A stretch of DNA of 64,000 bases from Hydrogenobacter sp. T-8 (GTDB lineage: Bacteria > Aquificota > Aquificia > Aquificales > Aquificaceae): NCBI RefSeq assembly GCF_011006175.1, contig NZ_CP048795.1:1604491-1668490 (forward strand), in the 5' to 3' direction. Numbering within the stretch: position 1 is the stretch's first letter; every line of letters starts with the position of its first letter. This document shows, piece after piece, positions 37,148 through 44,970 of the stretch. A program made the translations under genes and the position numbers. The notes beneath the pieces were generated by a model. It was given only the letters and a program-made list of their open reading frames with translations. It was not told the DNA's origin and did no database searches.

Positions 37148-38246
37148 GCCCATAAGGGTTTTGCCACAGGTAAGGACAAGCCTGCTATTGAAAATAGAAA
37201 ACAGCCTTGAACTGCTTTTGAAGACCTCAGAAGAGCTTCTGCAAGAGCTTGAACTAAAACAAGAAGAAAACCCTCAAATAAAGCTAACACTAAAGACAAG
37301 ACCAAGATGGTTTTATCAGGAATACGCAGAGCATCAGCCTATCTTTTCACAAAGTGAAATAAGTAAGGTTGAAGAGCAGGTAAGATATGAGTTTGATGGT
37401 CTTGACCTTGACATAGCCCTTGAGATAATATCTGGACTTAACCACAAGGGATTTTTCCTCGGAGACATAGGAGAAATAGCTAAACATTACGGAGTTAGCC
37501 CTGAGTATGTGGAGGAGATAAGAGAGTTTATAATGAAAGAGATTGAACCTTTGGGTGTTGCCAGTAAAAACCTTGAGGAGTTTATACTTGTCCAACTTGA
37601 AGAGCTATACCCCAAGGAGGAAGAGCTTCATAGAGAAGTCCTAAGGGTGCTAAAGGGCAAAAGTAGAGACCTAAGGGCAAGAGAAGTCTTGTCAAAGCTA
37701 AAACTTAGTCCTTTTGAGGGCACTCAAGTGGCGTATAAAGGCGGTAGCGTGGATGTGGTCTTTGAATACGATGGAAGTCAGTGGTATGTTTTTCTTATGG
37801 AAGACTTCTGGGATGTGGAGGCGGTAGGGAGTCTAAAGCCTATAACTTTTATATTGGAAATGAGAAGGAGGGTTATGCGTGTGGTTGGAGACCTAATTTT
37901 GGAAAGACAGGCAGGCTTTATGCTTGGGAAAGAGCCTCTAAAGAGCTTAACTCTTAGTGAAGTAGCCCAAAGGGCAGAGGTTAGCCTCTCAACGGTAAGC
38001 AGGATAGTTAGCAGAAAGTATGCAAAAACCCCCATAGGAGTGTTCCCTCTTAGGTCCTTTTTCCTAAGGGAGACAAAGGAAGGCTATAGCAAAGAAGAGA
38101 TAATGAAAGCCATAAAGGAGATACTTCAATCTGAAAAGGGCAGGCTTTCTGACCAAGAGATTTCAAAGCTACTAAAAGATAAAGGCATACACATAGCAAG
38201 AAGGACTGTAAACAAATACAGAAGAATGCTTGAGGGCAGGTCATGA
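37137..38246 (+). CDS. rpoN: RNA polymerase sigma-54 factor
   Basis: A TTG at 37137, preceded by AGGAGG, starts a 369-residue protein. It has an activator-interacting N-terminus (SLELLLKTSEELLQELELKQEENP, about 22-45), a core-binding region and the C-terminal RpoN box ARRTVNKYRRM. LTLSEVAQRAEVSLSTVSRIV is the helix-turn-helix for the -12 element. It is shorter than typical (about 400-480) because the acidic region II is nearly absent. No -24/-12 promoter was noticed in the window. Confidence 0.94.
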   Translation: MKDKPIRVLPQVRTSLLLKIENSLELLLKTSEELLQELELKQEENPQIKLTLKTRPRWFYQEYAEHQPIFSQSEISKVEEQVRYEFDGLDLDIALEIISGLNHKGFFLGDIGEIAKHYGVSPEYVEEIREFIMKEIEPLGVASKNLEEFILVQLEELYPKEEELHREVLRVLKGKSRDLRAREVLSKLKLSPFEGTQVAYKGGSVDVVFEYDGSQWYVFLMEDFWDVEAVGSLKPITFILEMRRRVMRVVGDLILERQAGFMLGKEPLKSLTLSEVAQRAEVSLSTVSRIVSRKYAKTPIGVFPLRSFFLRETKEGYSKEEIMKAIKEILQSEKGRLSDQEISKLLKDKGIHIARRTVNKYRRMLEGRS

Positions 38247-39307
38247 AAAGAATAGAAAAAGTCCAGGAGCTTTTGAAAAAGCATAAACTTGACGCTTTTG
38301 TATTTAGTTCACAGGCTAACGTTTTCTATCTCTCTGGCTTTAGGTCAAGCCATGCCTATGTGGTCATTACAAGGGACTCTTATCATCTTTTGACCGATGG
38401 CAGGTATTACGAGAAAGCCAGGTCTACTCTAAAAGACTGGGATGTGGTGCTCATTAAAGAAAATGCCATAAGGGTTATAAAAAACTTCCTAAAAAGACTA
38501 AAAGTTTCCAAGGTGGGCTATGAAGAGGATAGGGTGAGTTGTGAGTTTAGGAAGGCTCTAAAGGGTAGCTTTATATGGAAGGGCGTTTCGGGCATTCTAA
38601 AGGAAATGAGGGCTATAAAGGATGAGGAAGAGCTAAGGGTAATGAAGGAAGGGGTGAAAATTAGCGACAAGATATACGAAAGGCTTTTGCATGAGCTAAG
38701 AGAAGGAATGACTGAGCTTGAGGTAAGGTCTTGGCTTGTGGGGGAGTTTTTCAAAGCGGGGGCAAGTGGTGAGAGCTTTCCTGCCATAGTGGCAAGTGGT
38801 AGGGGTTCTGCTATACCCCACTACGAGACCTCTCAGAAGACTATAAAACACGGTGAGCCAATTCTCATAGACATGGGGCTTTTGTGGAAAGGCTATTGCA
38901 CGGACTTCACAAGAACAATCTTTTTGGGAAAGGCGGATAGCGAGTTTAAGAAGGTTTACACTGTGGTAAGAGATGCTCATCTCCTTGCACTTGAGAAGAT
39001 AAAAGTAGGAAGGACACTGGGAGAGATTGACAAGACCGCAAGGGAACACATAAGAAAGAAGGGCTTTGGCAAGTTCTTCAACCATTCTCTTGGACACGGT
39101 GTGGGCGTTGAAATACATGAATATCCAAGGGTTTATTACAAGGGCAAAGACAAGGATGTGAAGATAGAAGAGGGGATGGTTTTTACTGTAGAGCCGGGCA
39201 TATACCTTCCTGGAAAGTTTGGCGTAAGGCTTGAGAATATAGTGGTTGTAAAGGGCGGATATGCAGAGCCCTTATCGGAAATCCCTCTTGACTTGGTGGA
39301 GCTGTGA
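38243..39307 (+). CDS. pepQ: M24-family Xaa-Pro peptidase
   Basis: The 354-residue protein has a creatinase N-domain and a pita-bread metallopeptidase domain. The five metal ligands are visible in LIDMGLLWKGYCTDFTRT (two Asp), NHSLGHGVGVEIHE (His), FTVEPGIY (Glu) and VRLENIV (Glu). It cleaves X-Pro bonds in the cytoplasm. The last codons carry the -35 box of the tRNA promoter. Confidence 0.92.
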   Translation: MKRIEKVQELLKKHKLDAFVFSSQANVFYLSGFRSSHAYVVITRDSYHLLTDGRYYEKARSTLKDWDVVLIKENAIRVIKNFLKRLKVSKVGYEEDRVSCEFRKALKGSFIWKGVSGILKEMRAIKDEEELRVMKEGVKISDKIYERLLHELREGMTELEVRSWLVGEFFKAGASGESFPAIVASGRGSAIPHYETSQKTIKHGEPILIDMGLLWKGYCTDFTRTIFLGKADSEFKKVYTVVRDAHLLALEKIKVGRTLGEIDKTAREHIRKKGFGKFFNHSLGHGVGVEIHEYPRVYYKGKDKDVKIEEGMVFTVEPGIYLPGKFGVRLENIVVVKGGYAEPLSEIPLDLVEL

Positions 39308-39316
39308 TGTTATAAT
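39288..39316 (+). promoter_or_regulatory. Promoter of tRNA-fMet
   Basis: TTGACT (39288-39293), a 17-nt spacer and TATAAT (39311-39316) lie 12 nt before the tRNA 5' end. The -35 box is inside the pepQ coding end. Confidence 0.8.
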
Positions 39317-39328
39317 AATATATCCCTA

Positions 39329-39438
<110 letters not shown>

Positions 39439-39500
39439 CATTCTTAAAAGCCTTGTCTTTCAATGGGATAGTTTTCAAAGCCTTGTATGTCAAAGGTCTG

Positions 39501-39538
39501 ACATTACAGAAAATTACAGGAAAACACAGGAAATTACG
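39501..39538 (+). repeat. 10-bp phased direct repeats near attL
   Basis: Four units (ATTACAGA, ATTACAGG, AACACAGG and ATTACG) start at 39503, 39513, 39523 and 39533, exactly 10 bp apart. Helical phasing near an attachment site suggests binding sites for an excisionase or integrase arm domain. No gene is found in 39439-39681. Confidence 0.55.
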
Positions 39539-39545
39539 CCCAAAA

Positions 39546-39686
39546 GTTAACCTGTAGTTAACACTTCCAAGCCTTGTCTGTCAAGGGTTTTAGATGGTCT
39601 GGGTTAACTGGTTTGTAGTGTGTTAACTGGCATGTTAACTGAGAATATGGCTAAGGCTTAGCAGTCAAGGATTTTGTGGAGTTAAC
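39546..39686. repeat. GTTAAC cluster and arm-type repeats at the left end
   Basis: Six GTTAAC hexamers occur in 141 bp (39546, 39557, 39603, 39622, 39634, 39681). The 17-mer GTTAACCTGTAGTTAAC at 39546 is repeated with two differences at 47418, and CTAAGGCTTAG at 39651 is repeated at 47436. Both repeats therefore lie inside each end of the element, as arm-type integrase sites do. Confidence 0.6.
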
Positions 39687-40269
39687 GAAATAGCCCGTAA
39701 TCTGGCAGACTAAACTTCACCTCTGGGAGGTTTATAGGCTTAGGGTTTAGCCAGTTATTCAACTTGCTACTTACAAAGCCTTCTATTGGTTTTGCTATGC
39801 CCTGCATTAGCCCACTACCCACACCCATGCCTATTGCTCCCAGTATCGGAGAAAGTAGCCCAGGGCTACCGCCTTTTGTAACAACTACAGGCTCTCTTCC
39901 TTGTTGTTTATAGCCCAATGTAGATTGTAGAGGTATGTCAAGCATATACTTTTTCATGACAGAAAGGGCTAAAAGGTCACCCACTCCTACACCACTGCCA
40001 CCAGAACCCGCTTGCCTATCCCACGGCACTATAGGGGAGTTGAGGTCTCTAAACACCGCAGACAATAACCTGCTGTAGTTGTCCCAAAATTCTCTACCTC
40101 TCTCTGGATTTAGAAAGGTAGGGGCTACAAACCTACCATAATAGCTATCCAAAGCAGGGTCAGAAATGTAATTAGCCAGTGGGCTGATGCTTTGCTTTGC
40201 TGGGCTTCCGAATAAAGCTTTGCCTACTCCACTTACAACTTTGCCTATTGCCTTACCGATACTGCCCAT
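39682..40269 (-). CDS. Glycine-rich virion/ejection-like protein
   Basis: The 195-residue protein begins MGSIGKAIGKVVSGVGKALF. This amphipathic, glycine-rich opening is like many phage internal virion or DNA-ejection proteins. A central GSGGSGVGVGDLLAL and a second glycine-rich hydrophobic segment (LLSPILGAIGMGVGSGLMQG, about 138-157) follow. No family match is certain. It is the last gene of the minus-strand run, 4 nt after the small-terminase-like gene, which also suggests a virion-linked role. Confidence 0.5.
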   Translation of the reverse strand: MGSIGKAIGKVVSGVGKALFGSPAKQSISPLANYISDPALDSYYGRFVAPTFLNPERGREFWDNYSRLLSAVFRDLNSPIVPWDRQAGSGGSGVGVGDLLALSVMKKYMLDIPLQSTLGYKQQGREPVVVTKGGSPGLLSPILGAIGMGVGSGLMQGIAKPIEGFVSSKLNNWLNPKPINLPEVKFSLPDYGLFR

Positions 40270-40273
40270 GACA

Positions 40274-40687
40274 TTACCTCCTTAGGTTTTCAAGTCTTTG
40301 CTTGGCTTCTTGAAGTGCTTGGATAAGCTCCTTGTTTGTTGAAACCTGCATTTTCATCGTTCCATCTACTTCCCACTTACTTCTTAAATCTCCTGTCGCC
40401 CTCAGGAATAGCTCTATTGCTTTTAAGTTTCCTCGCTGTGCTTTCTCTATTAGCTTTTGATAGATGAGAGGAGTTGCTTCGTTAAATAGCCTTTCTTTGG
40501 CTTCCTCTGTTATTAGCTTGTAAAAGTTTATGCCTTTGACCCTTAATGCGTGGATTTCAGATTTAGCTGTGTTGTAATTGACCCCCGCAATCTCACAGGC
40601 TTGTTTCAGTGATAGAGTAAAGGCATGTTCTACCATTGCCCTATAAACCCTTTGCAAAACTGGTGGCAGGTCTTCCACTATAACCAT
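40274..40687 (-). CDS. Small-terminase-like HTH protein
   Basis: The 137-residue protein has an N-terminal helix-turn-helix (SLKQACEIAGVNYNTAKSEI, about 27-46). A helical region with RGNLKAIELFLRATGDLRSKW follows, like the 'GNxKALELLLK..G' part of phage small terminase subunits (phBC6A51-type). A small terminase picks the DNA to package; satellites encode their own to redirect helper packaging. No large terminase is present. A general HTH regulator is the alternative. Confidence 0.5.
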   Translation of the reverse strand: MVIVEDLPPVLQRVYRAMVEHAFTLSLKQACEIAGVNYNTAKSEIHALRVKGINFYKLITEEAKERLFNEATPLIYQKLIEKAQRGNLKAIELFLRATGDLRSKWEVDGTMKMQVSTNKELIQALQEAKQRLENLRR

Positions 40688-40838
40688 CTCAATGTTTAAG
40701 ATGTGCCTGTGTCAAGGGCTAAAATGAACCTACGCCACTCAATCTATGACCTTAGGGCTGTCAAAGTCCATAACCTTAAACTTGGCTGGCTATGGCTAAG
40801 GGTTAACGGTCAAATGGTGCTTGCCCTCTGTCCTTGTG

Positions 40839-40879
40839 GTTAACTAACCATAGCCCTTTGTCTGTCATGGTTAGTTAAC
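40839..40879. repeat. 13-bp inverted repeat, GTTAACTAACCAT
   Basis: GTTAACTAACCAT (40839-40851) and its perfect complement ATGGTTAGTTAAC (40867-40879) are separated by 15 nt. The right arm covers the stop codon of the next gene. It lies in the 183-bp gap (40688-40870) upstream of the small-terminase-like gene, which otherwise holds only one more GTTAAC at 40802. Confidence 0.8.
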
Positions 40880-41221
40880 TCCCTTACCAGTTTTAAGAGC
40901 ATTCTCACCCGTATTGAATACCCTCACCCTTTGCCTCCACACAGGATAAGGGTAGCCATCATCCACAGGCTTTAGTTCTCCGCTTATGGCTTTTTTGCAC
41001 ATACCTATGACAAGCCCGTAGCTTATGTCTGGGATGTGGAAGTCAAGCCTGTAGATGACCCTACAGTCTTTGATGAGATAGACATATAGCACTATGCCCG
41101 CCTGTGTGTTGTAGTCTACGCTAATGCCTTCCTTTAGCATGAGCTTTTTTAGAACACCCATGAGCTGGTTTACATCCCGCAGGTCAGAAGAGGAGTTCAT
41201 CTTCATCCCTCCCACCCTCAT
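40871..41221 (-). CDS. Hypothetical element protein
   Basis: I do not recognise this protein of up to 116 residues. An inner ATG at 41200 (MNSSSDLRDVNQ) has GGGAGG at good spacing and may be the true start, giving 109 residues. It is mixed alpha/beta in character, with no membrane segment. Its first codons overlap the end of the upstream gene. Confidence 0.55.
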   Translation of the reverse strand: MRVGGMKMNSSSDLRDVNQLMGVLKKLMLKEGISVDYNTQAGIVLYVYLIKDCRVIYRLDFHIPDISYGLVIGMCKKAISGELKPVDDGYPYPVWRQRVRVFNTGENALKTGKGVN

Positions 41222-41981
41222 AAGGTTTCTGTGAAAAGCTCTTTTGGTAGTTAACTAACCTTGCCCCTTGCCTGCTGTGGTTAGTTAACTCCCTCTTCCT
41301 CTTTTCTTGCCAGATAGCTTCCACCAGTTGTTCTGGGATTGTGTAGCATACATACACCGCTTCCAATTCCCGCAAAATCTCTTCTTTTGTTTCCAATTTC
41401 AGTAAAATGTCAAGCTTGTCTTGTATGTCTTCCCATGTGAGAGTTAAACACTCCTGCGTAGTATCCTCTTTCCTTTTATGCCCTTCTCCCTTTTCATAGA
41501 CCTTTATAAGCTGACGGTCTCTGTAAACCTCAAGTCTGTTATCTCTATCCACAAAGCTGACCCTTCCTTGTGTGTCCCTTGCTTGCAGAAGTAGGCTAAG
41601 CACTAAGTCCTCACTGTAGCCCTCTGCTATTAGCCTGTCTGCCCTCATGACTAAGCCAAGCATGTGTCTTAGCTCAAGCTCTATCATGGCAAGGTCTTTT
41701 TGCTTATACTGGACTTCATAAACCTTTATGCTTTCTTGACCTCTTTCCCAGTAAACCGCCAGCCTATCCTTGTAGTGGACTTCGTAAACCGCTACGCCAT
41801 AGTTTCTAACTCTCTCACACAAGCCAGCCATAAGCTCTCTGGCTTTGTCTCTCTGTGGGTCAAAGGGTAGGTCTACTCCTTGAATTGGCTCTAACTTAGG
41901 CTTAGGCTCTGGCTGGGTTTGGCTTGTGGCTTCAAAGTCAAAGTTAAGGTTATATCTTTTCAAGAACTCTCCTAACTTCAT
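41184..41981 (-). CDS. Hypothetical element protein downstream of the primase
   Basis: The 265-residue protein is not recognised. It has a proline-rich linker (TQPEPKPKLEPIQG, about 22-35) and two similar segments, YEVHYKDRLAVYWERGQESI and FVDRDNRLEVYRDRQLIKVY, which hint at an internal duplication of a beta-rich unit. The AGGT-type ribosome site before 41981 supports the start. An inverted repeat (41250-41289) lies within its 3' coding part. Its position next to the origin-like region allows a replication or copy-control role, as a guess. Confidence 0.6.
   Translation of the reverse strand: MKLGEFLKRYNLNFDFEATSQTQPEPKPKLEPIQGVDLPFDPQRDKARELMAGLCERVRNYGVAVYEVHYKDRLAVYWERGQESIKVYEVQYKQKDLAMIELELRHMLGLVMRADRLIAEGYSEDLVLSLLLQARDTQGRVSFVDRDNRLEVYRDRQLIKVYEKGEGHKRKEDTTQECLTLTWEDIQDKLDILLKLETKEEILRELEAVYVCYTIPEQLVEAIWQEKRKRELTNHSRQGARLVNYQKSFSQKPYEGGRDEDELLF
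41250..41289. repeat. 11-bp inverted repeat, GTTAACTAACC
   Basis: GTTAACTAACC (41250-41260) and GGTTAGTTAAC (41279-41289) are perfect complements around an 18-nt loop. It is the same sequence as the repeat at 40839 but in a coding region, 30-60 nt before the start of the next gene. Confidence 0.8.
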
Positions 41982-42000
41982 GGCTTACCTCCCGTGGTTG

Positions 42001-42176
42001 GTTTTTGAGACCCGATCCATTTTTCTATTTTTCTGGCTATATATATATAGGTCGGAAAAATAGAAAAATAAGCAAGTCCTTGATACACAAGGCTTTGAAG
42101 GGCATGAAAGCCCATTGAGAATAATTTGCAATTCGGAAAAATAAGGAAGTCCTTGTCCCTCAAGGCTTTGGTTAAC
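42001..42176. other. Origin-like non-coding region of the element
   Basis: A perfect 15-bp inverted repeat, ATTTTTCTATTTTTC (42019-42033) and GAAAAATAGAAAAAT (42055-42069), flanks a loop with TATATATATA. Two longer direct repeats start TCGGAAAAATA at 42052 and 42133; each ends in a hairpin CCTTG-N5-CAAGG followed by CTTTG. A GTTAAC lies at 42171. AT-rich palindromes with direct repeats beside a primase-helicase gene are what a replication origin with its unwinding element looks like. A short ORF here is not supported. Confidence 0.55.
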
Positions 42177-44132
42177 TCACAAGCTAATGCCATCATCCTC
42201 CTCCTGTGTCTGTGCGTCCGCTTTCACATAGACATATCCCTTACCCGTTGACTTGTTGGACTTTTGCACTCTTATAAGTCCCTTGTCTTGAAGTAGTCTC
42301 AAGAGTTTTAACACCTTGTCCTTGCCGTAGCCAAGTCTTATTTTGCCCTCTTCCACAATTTCCTTTTGTGTATATTCCCGACCAGCTTCTATTAAGTCCA
42401 GTAGTTTTTTGGCTTCTGTTTCCTCTTTGCTTTCTGGTGTCTGGGTTTCTACTTTAGCCCCGCCTTCCAGTAGAGTTATCTTGATAACCGGAGAGCCCAT
42501 AAATCTCAGCTTACCTGCCTGCAGTAGGTAAACATTACCTTCCCTTTGCACATAGAAAAGCCCATCCGCATCCGCCTTAACAACACCAGAGCCTCTGTAT
42601 TTCAGTTCGGCTGGTAGCTTGTCATCTACAGAAGCATACTTCTGGGTATGGTGTAGCACCAGCACTGCATGCCCCATGTCTCTTATTTCCTTTAGCTCGC
42701 TCATGACCTCTCTCATGTCTTTATCAGAGTTAGGGTCATAGCCTCGTGTAAAAGCTCCCAGCGTGTCTACTACGACTAAACACCGCCCTACATTCTTGAG
42801 AAGCCTTTTGACCGCCTTCCAGTGTGGGTTATCCTTACTTATGCTTAAGTCCGCTCGTTGCCTTGAGAGAATGAAAAGCCTTTCTCTGAGTTCCTGCGTT
42901 AAGCCAAAGTCCTCAAGGTTTTGCTTTATGTAGGGTAAGGAGTTGTCCGCATCAAGATAAACCACTTTAATGCCTCTTTTAATAGCAGTTTTAACAAGCC
43001 CGTAGGCTAAGAAGGTTTTTCCTGCCCCCGCCTCACCGGTCAAGACTGTTAAATATCCGAAAGGTAAAAAGCCTTCAAACAGGAACTCAAGGCTCTGGTC
43101 TTGCAGGTCTTCCATACTTAAAAATAAGTCAAAGCCCTTCAGCTCCTCTATCTCATGTTGTGCTTTTATATTTTCAAGGTCAAAAGGTTTAAGTTCCAGC
43201 TCTGCCAAGACTTGTAGGCACTTTTGCTCGTCCACTGGGTAGCACCCCAGAGCTTCAAGGAAATCTGTGATATCCGCTCCCTTTTTCAGTTCTAAGCCAA
43301 GTTTCTTAGCCTCTTCAGAAAGGTCTATCCACTTTACCGTTCTGGCAAAGTTCAAAAGGTCAGAGCCTACTTTTATAAGCCAGCTTTTACCAGCTTGGTC
43401 GTTGTCTGGAATTAAAATCACCTCCAGCCCAGCAAACTCCCCTGCCAGCTCCGTAGACCAATCGTTAGCCCCTCCTGAGGTTGTAGCAAGAAATCCAAGA
43501 GCCTTTAAAGTTTCTACATCTTTTTCACCTTCTACAAAGAAAACTGGCAAGTTTTCCTTTCTTGCTTTGATGATAGCATCATGGTAGTTATAGAGCAAAG
43601 GTGGACAATCTTTTGGCTTTCCTGCTACCCATACCTCTTTGTCATAGTCATAATGCTCGTAAACAAAGCTCTTACTGCCATCTGCATGCCTGAGCTTCTT
43701 TTTCCTGTAGGCTAACTCCGCATTCTCCGTGTGGTGATAGTAGTAATAAACAGCCTCCTGTTGTGGCTTGGCTTGTTTTAAAACTCCAAGCCTCTTGAGT
43801 ATGTTTACCGCTTCCGCTCGCTCTATTCCATGAATACCTTCTACAAGCTTTATTACCGTGCCAGTTTCTCCACAGGCTTTGCAGTGAAACCTACCGTTCT
43901 CAAGGTTAACAGCAAGGCTTGGATGGTTGTCATCATGGAAAGGACACCGCATTATAGCCCAGCCCTTTTCATGGTAGACTTTACCGCCTCTTTCTTCTAC
44001 GAGGTTCTCAATAAAAGTCAGCAGGGCATCCTTGTTGACTATTAGCTTACTTGCTGGGTCTGGTAGGTTGGGGTGCTTGCCATTGACATTAGCATTGACA
44101 GGTTGTTCGTTTGGAGCTATAATTTCACTCAT
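42177..44132 (-). CDS. Primase-helicase (CHC2 zinc finger, TOPRIM, RecA-like ATPase)
   Basis: The 651-residue protein has a DnaG-type zinc finger (C63, H66, C84, C87 in CPFHDD and CKACGETG). A TOPRIM domain follows (E201 in VEGEKD, D243 and D245 in IPDNDQAG), then a RecA/RepA-like ATPase (Walker A TGEAGAGKT at 365-373, Walker B LVVVDTLG with D456) and a C-terminal winged helix. It should prime and unwind element DNA, so the element can replicate once excised. Related proteins are found in plasmids, phages and phage satellites. It overlaps the AlpA-like gene by 8 nt. Confidence 0.92.
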   Translation of the reverse strand: MSEIIAPNEQPVNANVNGKHPNLPDPASKLIVNKDALLTFIENLVEERGGKVYHEKGWAIMRCPFHDDNHPSLAVNLENGRFHCKACGETGTVIKLVEGIHGIERAEAVNILKRLGVLKQAKPQQEAVYYYYHHTENAELAYRKKKLRHADGSKSFVYEHYDYDKEVWVAGKPKDCPPLLYNYHDAIIKARKENLPVFFVEGEKDVETLKALGFLATTSGGANDWSTELAGEFAGLEVILIPDNDQAGKSWLIKVGSDLLNFARTVKWIDLSEEAKKLGLELKKGADITDFLEALGCYPVDEQKCLQVLAELELKPFDLENIKAQHEIEELKGFDLFLSMEDLQDQSLEFLFEGFLPFGYLTVLTGEAGAGKTFLAYGLVKTAIKRGIKVVYLDADNSLPYIKQNLEDFGLTQELRERLFILSRQRADLSISKDNPHWKAVKRLLKNVGRCLVVVDTLGAFTRGYDPNSDKDMREVMSELKEIRDMGHAVLVLHHTQKYASVDDKLPAELKYRGSGVVKADADGLFYVQREGNVYLLQAGKLRFMGSPVIKITLLEGGAKVETQTPESKEETEAKKLLDLIEAGREYTQKEIVEEGKIRLGYGKDKVLKLLRLLQDKGLIRVQKSNKSTGKGYVYVKADAQTQEEDDGISL

Positions 44133-44355
44133 GGCTTGCCTCCTTTTTCTCTTGCGTGGCTAAACCTCCTTCTTCCCTTCTTTCTTTTCCTCCTACGGGC
44201 TTGAGGGCTTTTTCAAGGTCTTCTCTGGAAACATAAAGCGTCCTGCCTAACCTACGAGCAGGAAGATGCCCTCTGTAAATTAACTGACGCACTGCTCCTG
44301 GGCTTTTCCCCAGAAGGCTCGCAAGTTCTTGGACTGAATAAAATTCTTTCGTCAT
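44125..44355 (-). CDS. AlpA/excisionase-type helix-turn-helix protein
   Basis: The ATG at 44355 is preceded by AAGGAGGG; the longer frame to 44529 is not supported. The 76-residue protein begins MTKEFYSVQELASLLGKSPG and contains RQLIYRGHLPARRLGRTLYV, the winged HTH_17 pattern of AlpA and excisionase proteins. The tail is charged (GGKERREEGG). It may act as excisionase or as activator of element genes. Between its start and 44483 no gene is seen. Confidence 0.82.
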   Translation of the reverse strand: MTKEFYSVQELASLLGKSPGAVRQLIYRGHLPARRLGRTLYVSREDLEKALKPVGGKERREEGGLATQEKKEASHE

Positions 44356-44482
44356 TTTCTCCCTCCTTGATTTTTTTTCACAGTTTTTAATGTAAAACCC
44401 TGTCAAGTCCCCTCCCCTTCTATGCTTTCGTGTTGTGTGTTGTTTAAATGAAGTTTTTCGTTGTTGTCTTCTCGTGTAAAGT

Positions 44483-44713
44483 TTATGTGGCTTCCATAAC
44501 CTCTTCAGTAAACTCTCGGATAGCCACATCTAAATCACCCGCTATCTTCAAGCAAATGTCCTTGAGCTTTTTAGGATTGTCATGGTAGGTGTAAAGGCAT
44601 GCAAGCAGAAGGTCAACAGCGTTTTCAAGCTCAAGGATTAGCCCCATGCCTGCCTTTGCTATAGGGCTGTTTAGCCTGCTAAGTTCATCCTTAACAACCT
44701 CATTCGTTCTCAT
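44483..44713 (-). CDS. Small helical element protein
   Basis: The 76-residue protein starts 10 nt after AAAGGAGG, a strong ribosome site. It is fully helical, with LELENAVDLLLACLYTYHDNP in the middle, and ends acidic. I do not recognise it. It overlaps the upstream gene by 4 nt. Confidence 0.6.
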   Translation of the reverse strand: MRTNEVVKDELSRLNSPIAKAGMGLILELENAVDLLLACLYTYHDNPKKLKDICLKIAGDLDVAIREFTEEVMEAT

Positions 44714-44970
44714 GTTTTACCTCCTTTGCCTTTCATAAACAAAAGCTCAAGTTCTTTGGCAAGATAAATGAGTTCTTGCCTGTTAAGGCTAAAGTTGACC
44801 TTGACGGTGTTGTCCTTGTCTCCTTTCTTGCCCTCTGATAGGCTAAGCATCACACCGCCATCCTCTGCTATGGATACGGTTAGCTTTTTGTAGCTTTCAG
44901 TCTTATCGTTGTAGTGCAGGAGGCTGACCGCCTCCTGCCAGCCGTTGGTTTGCTTAGGTTTGCCATTCAT
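44710..44970 (-). CDS. Small element protein
   Basis: The 86-residue protein has a beta-rich middle (KKLTVSIAEDGGVMLSLSEG) and a C-terminal helix (NRQELIYLAKELELLF). GGAGGT precedes the ATG. It is not recognised; an ssDNA-binding or regulatory role is possible but unproven. It overlaps its neighbours by 4 nt on both sides. Confidence 0.6.
   Translation of the reverse strand: MNGKPKQTNGWQEAVSLLHYNDKTESYKKLTVSIAEDGGVMLSLSEGKKGDKDNTVKVNFSLNRQELIYLAKELELLFMKGKGGKT

Noticed and set aside
39600-39640. Pho-box-like GTTAAC repeats in the element
   Set aside because: The hexamer is GTTAAC/GTTAACT, not CTTAAC, and the spacing is 12-19 bp, not 11. They belong to the element's own motif set.
41978-42196. 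72-codon ORF between the element proteins
   Set aside because: It covers the AT-rich palindrome and direct repeats, overlaps the primase stop and lacks a ribosome site. The DNA structure explains the region better.
44356-44529. N-terminal extension of the AlpA-like ORF
   Set aside because: The ATG at 44355 has AAGGAGGG upstream and starts the recognised domain. The extension is basic, low-complexity sequence.
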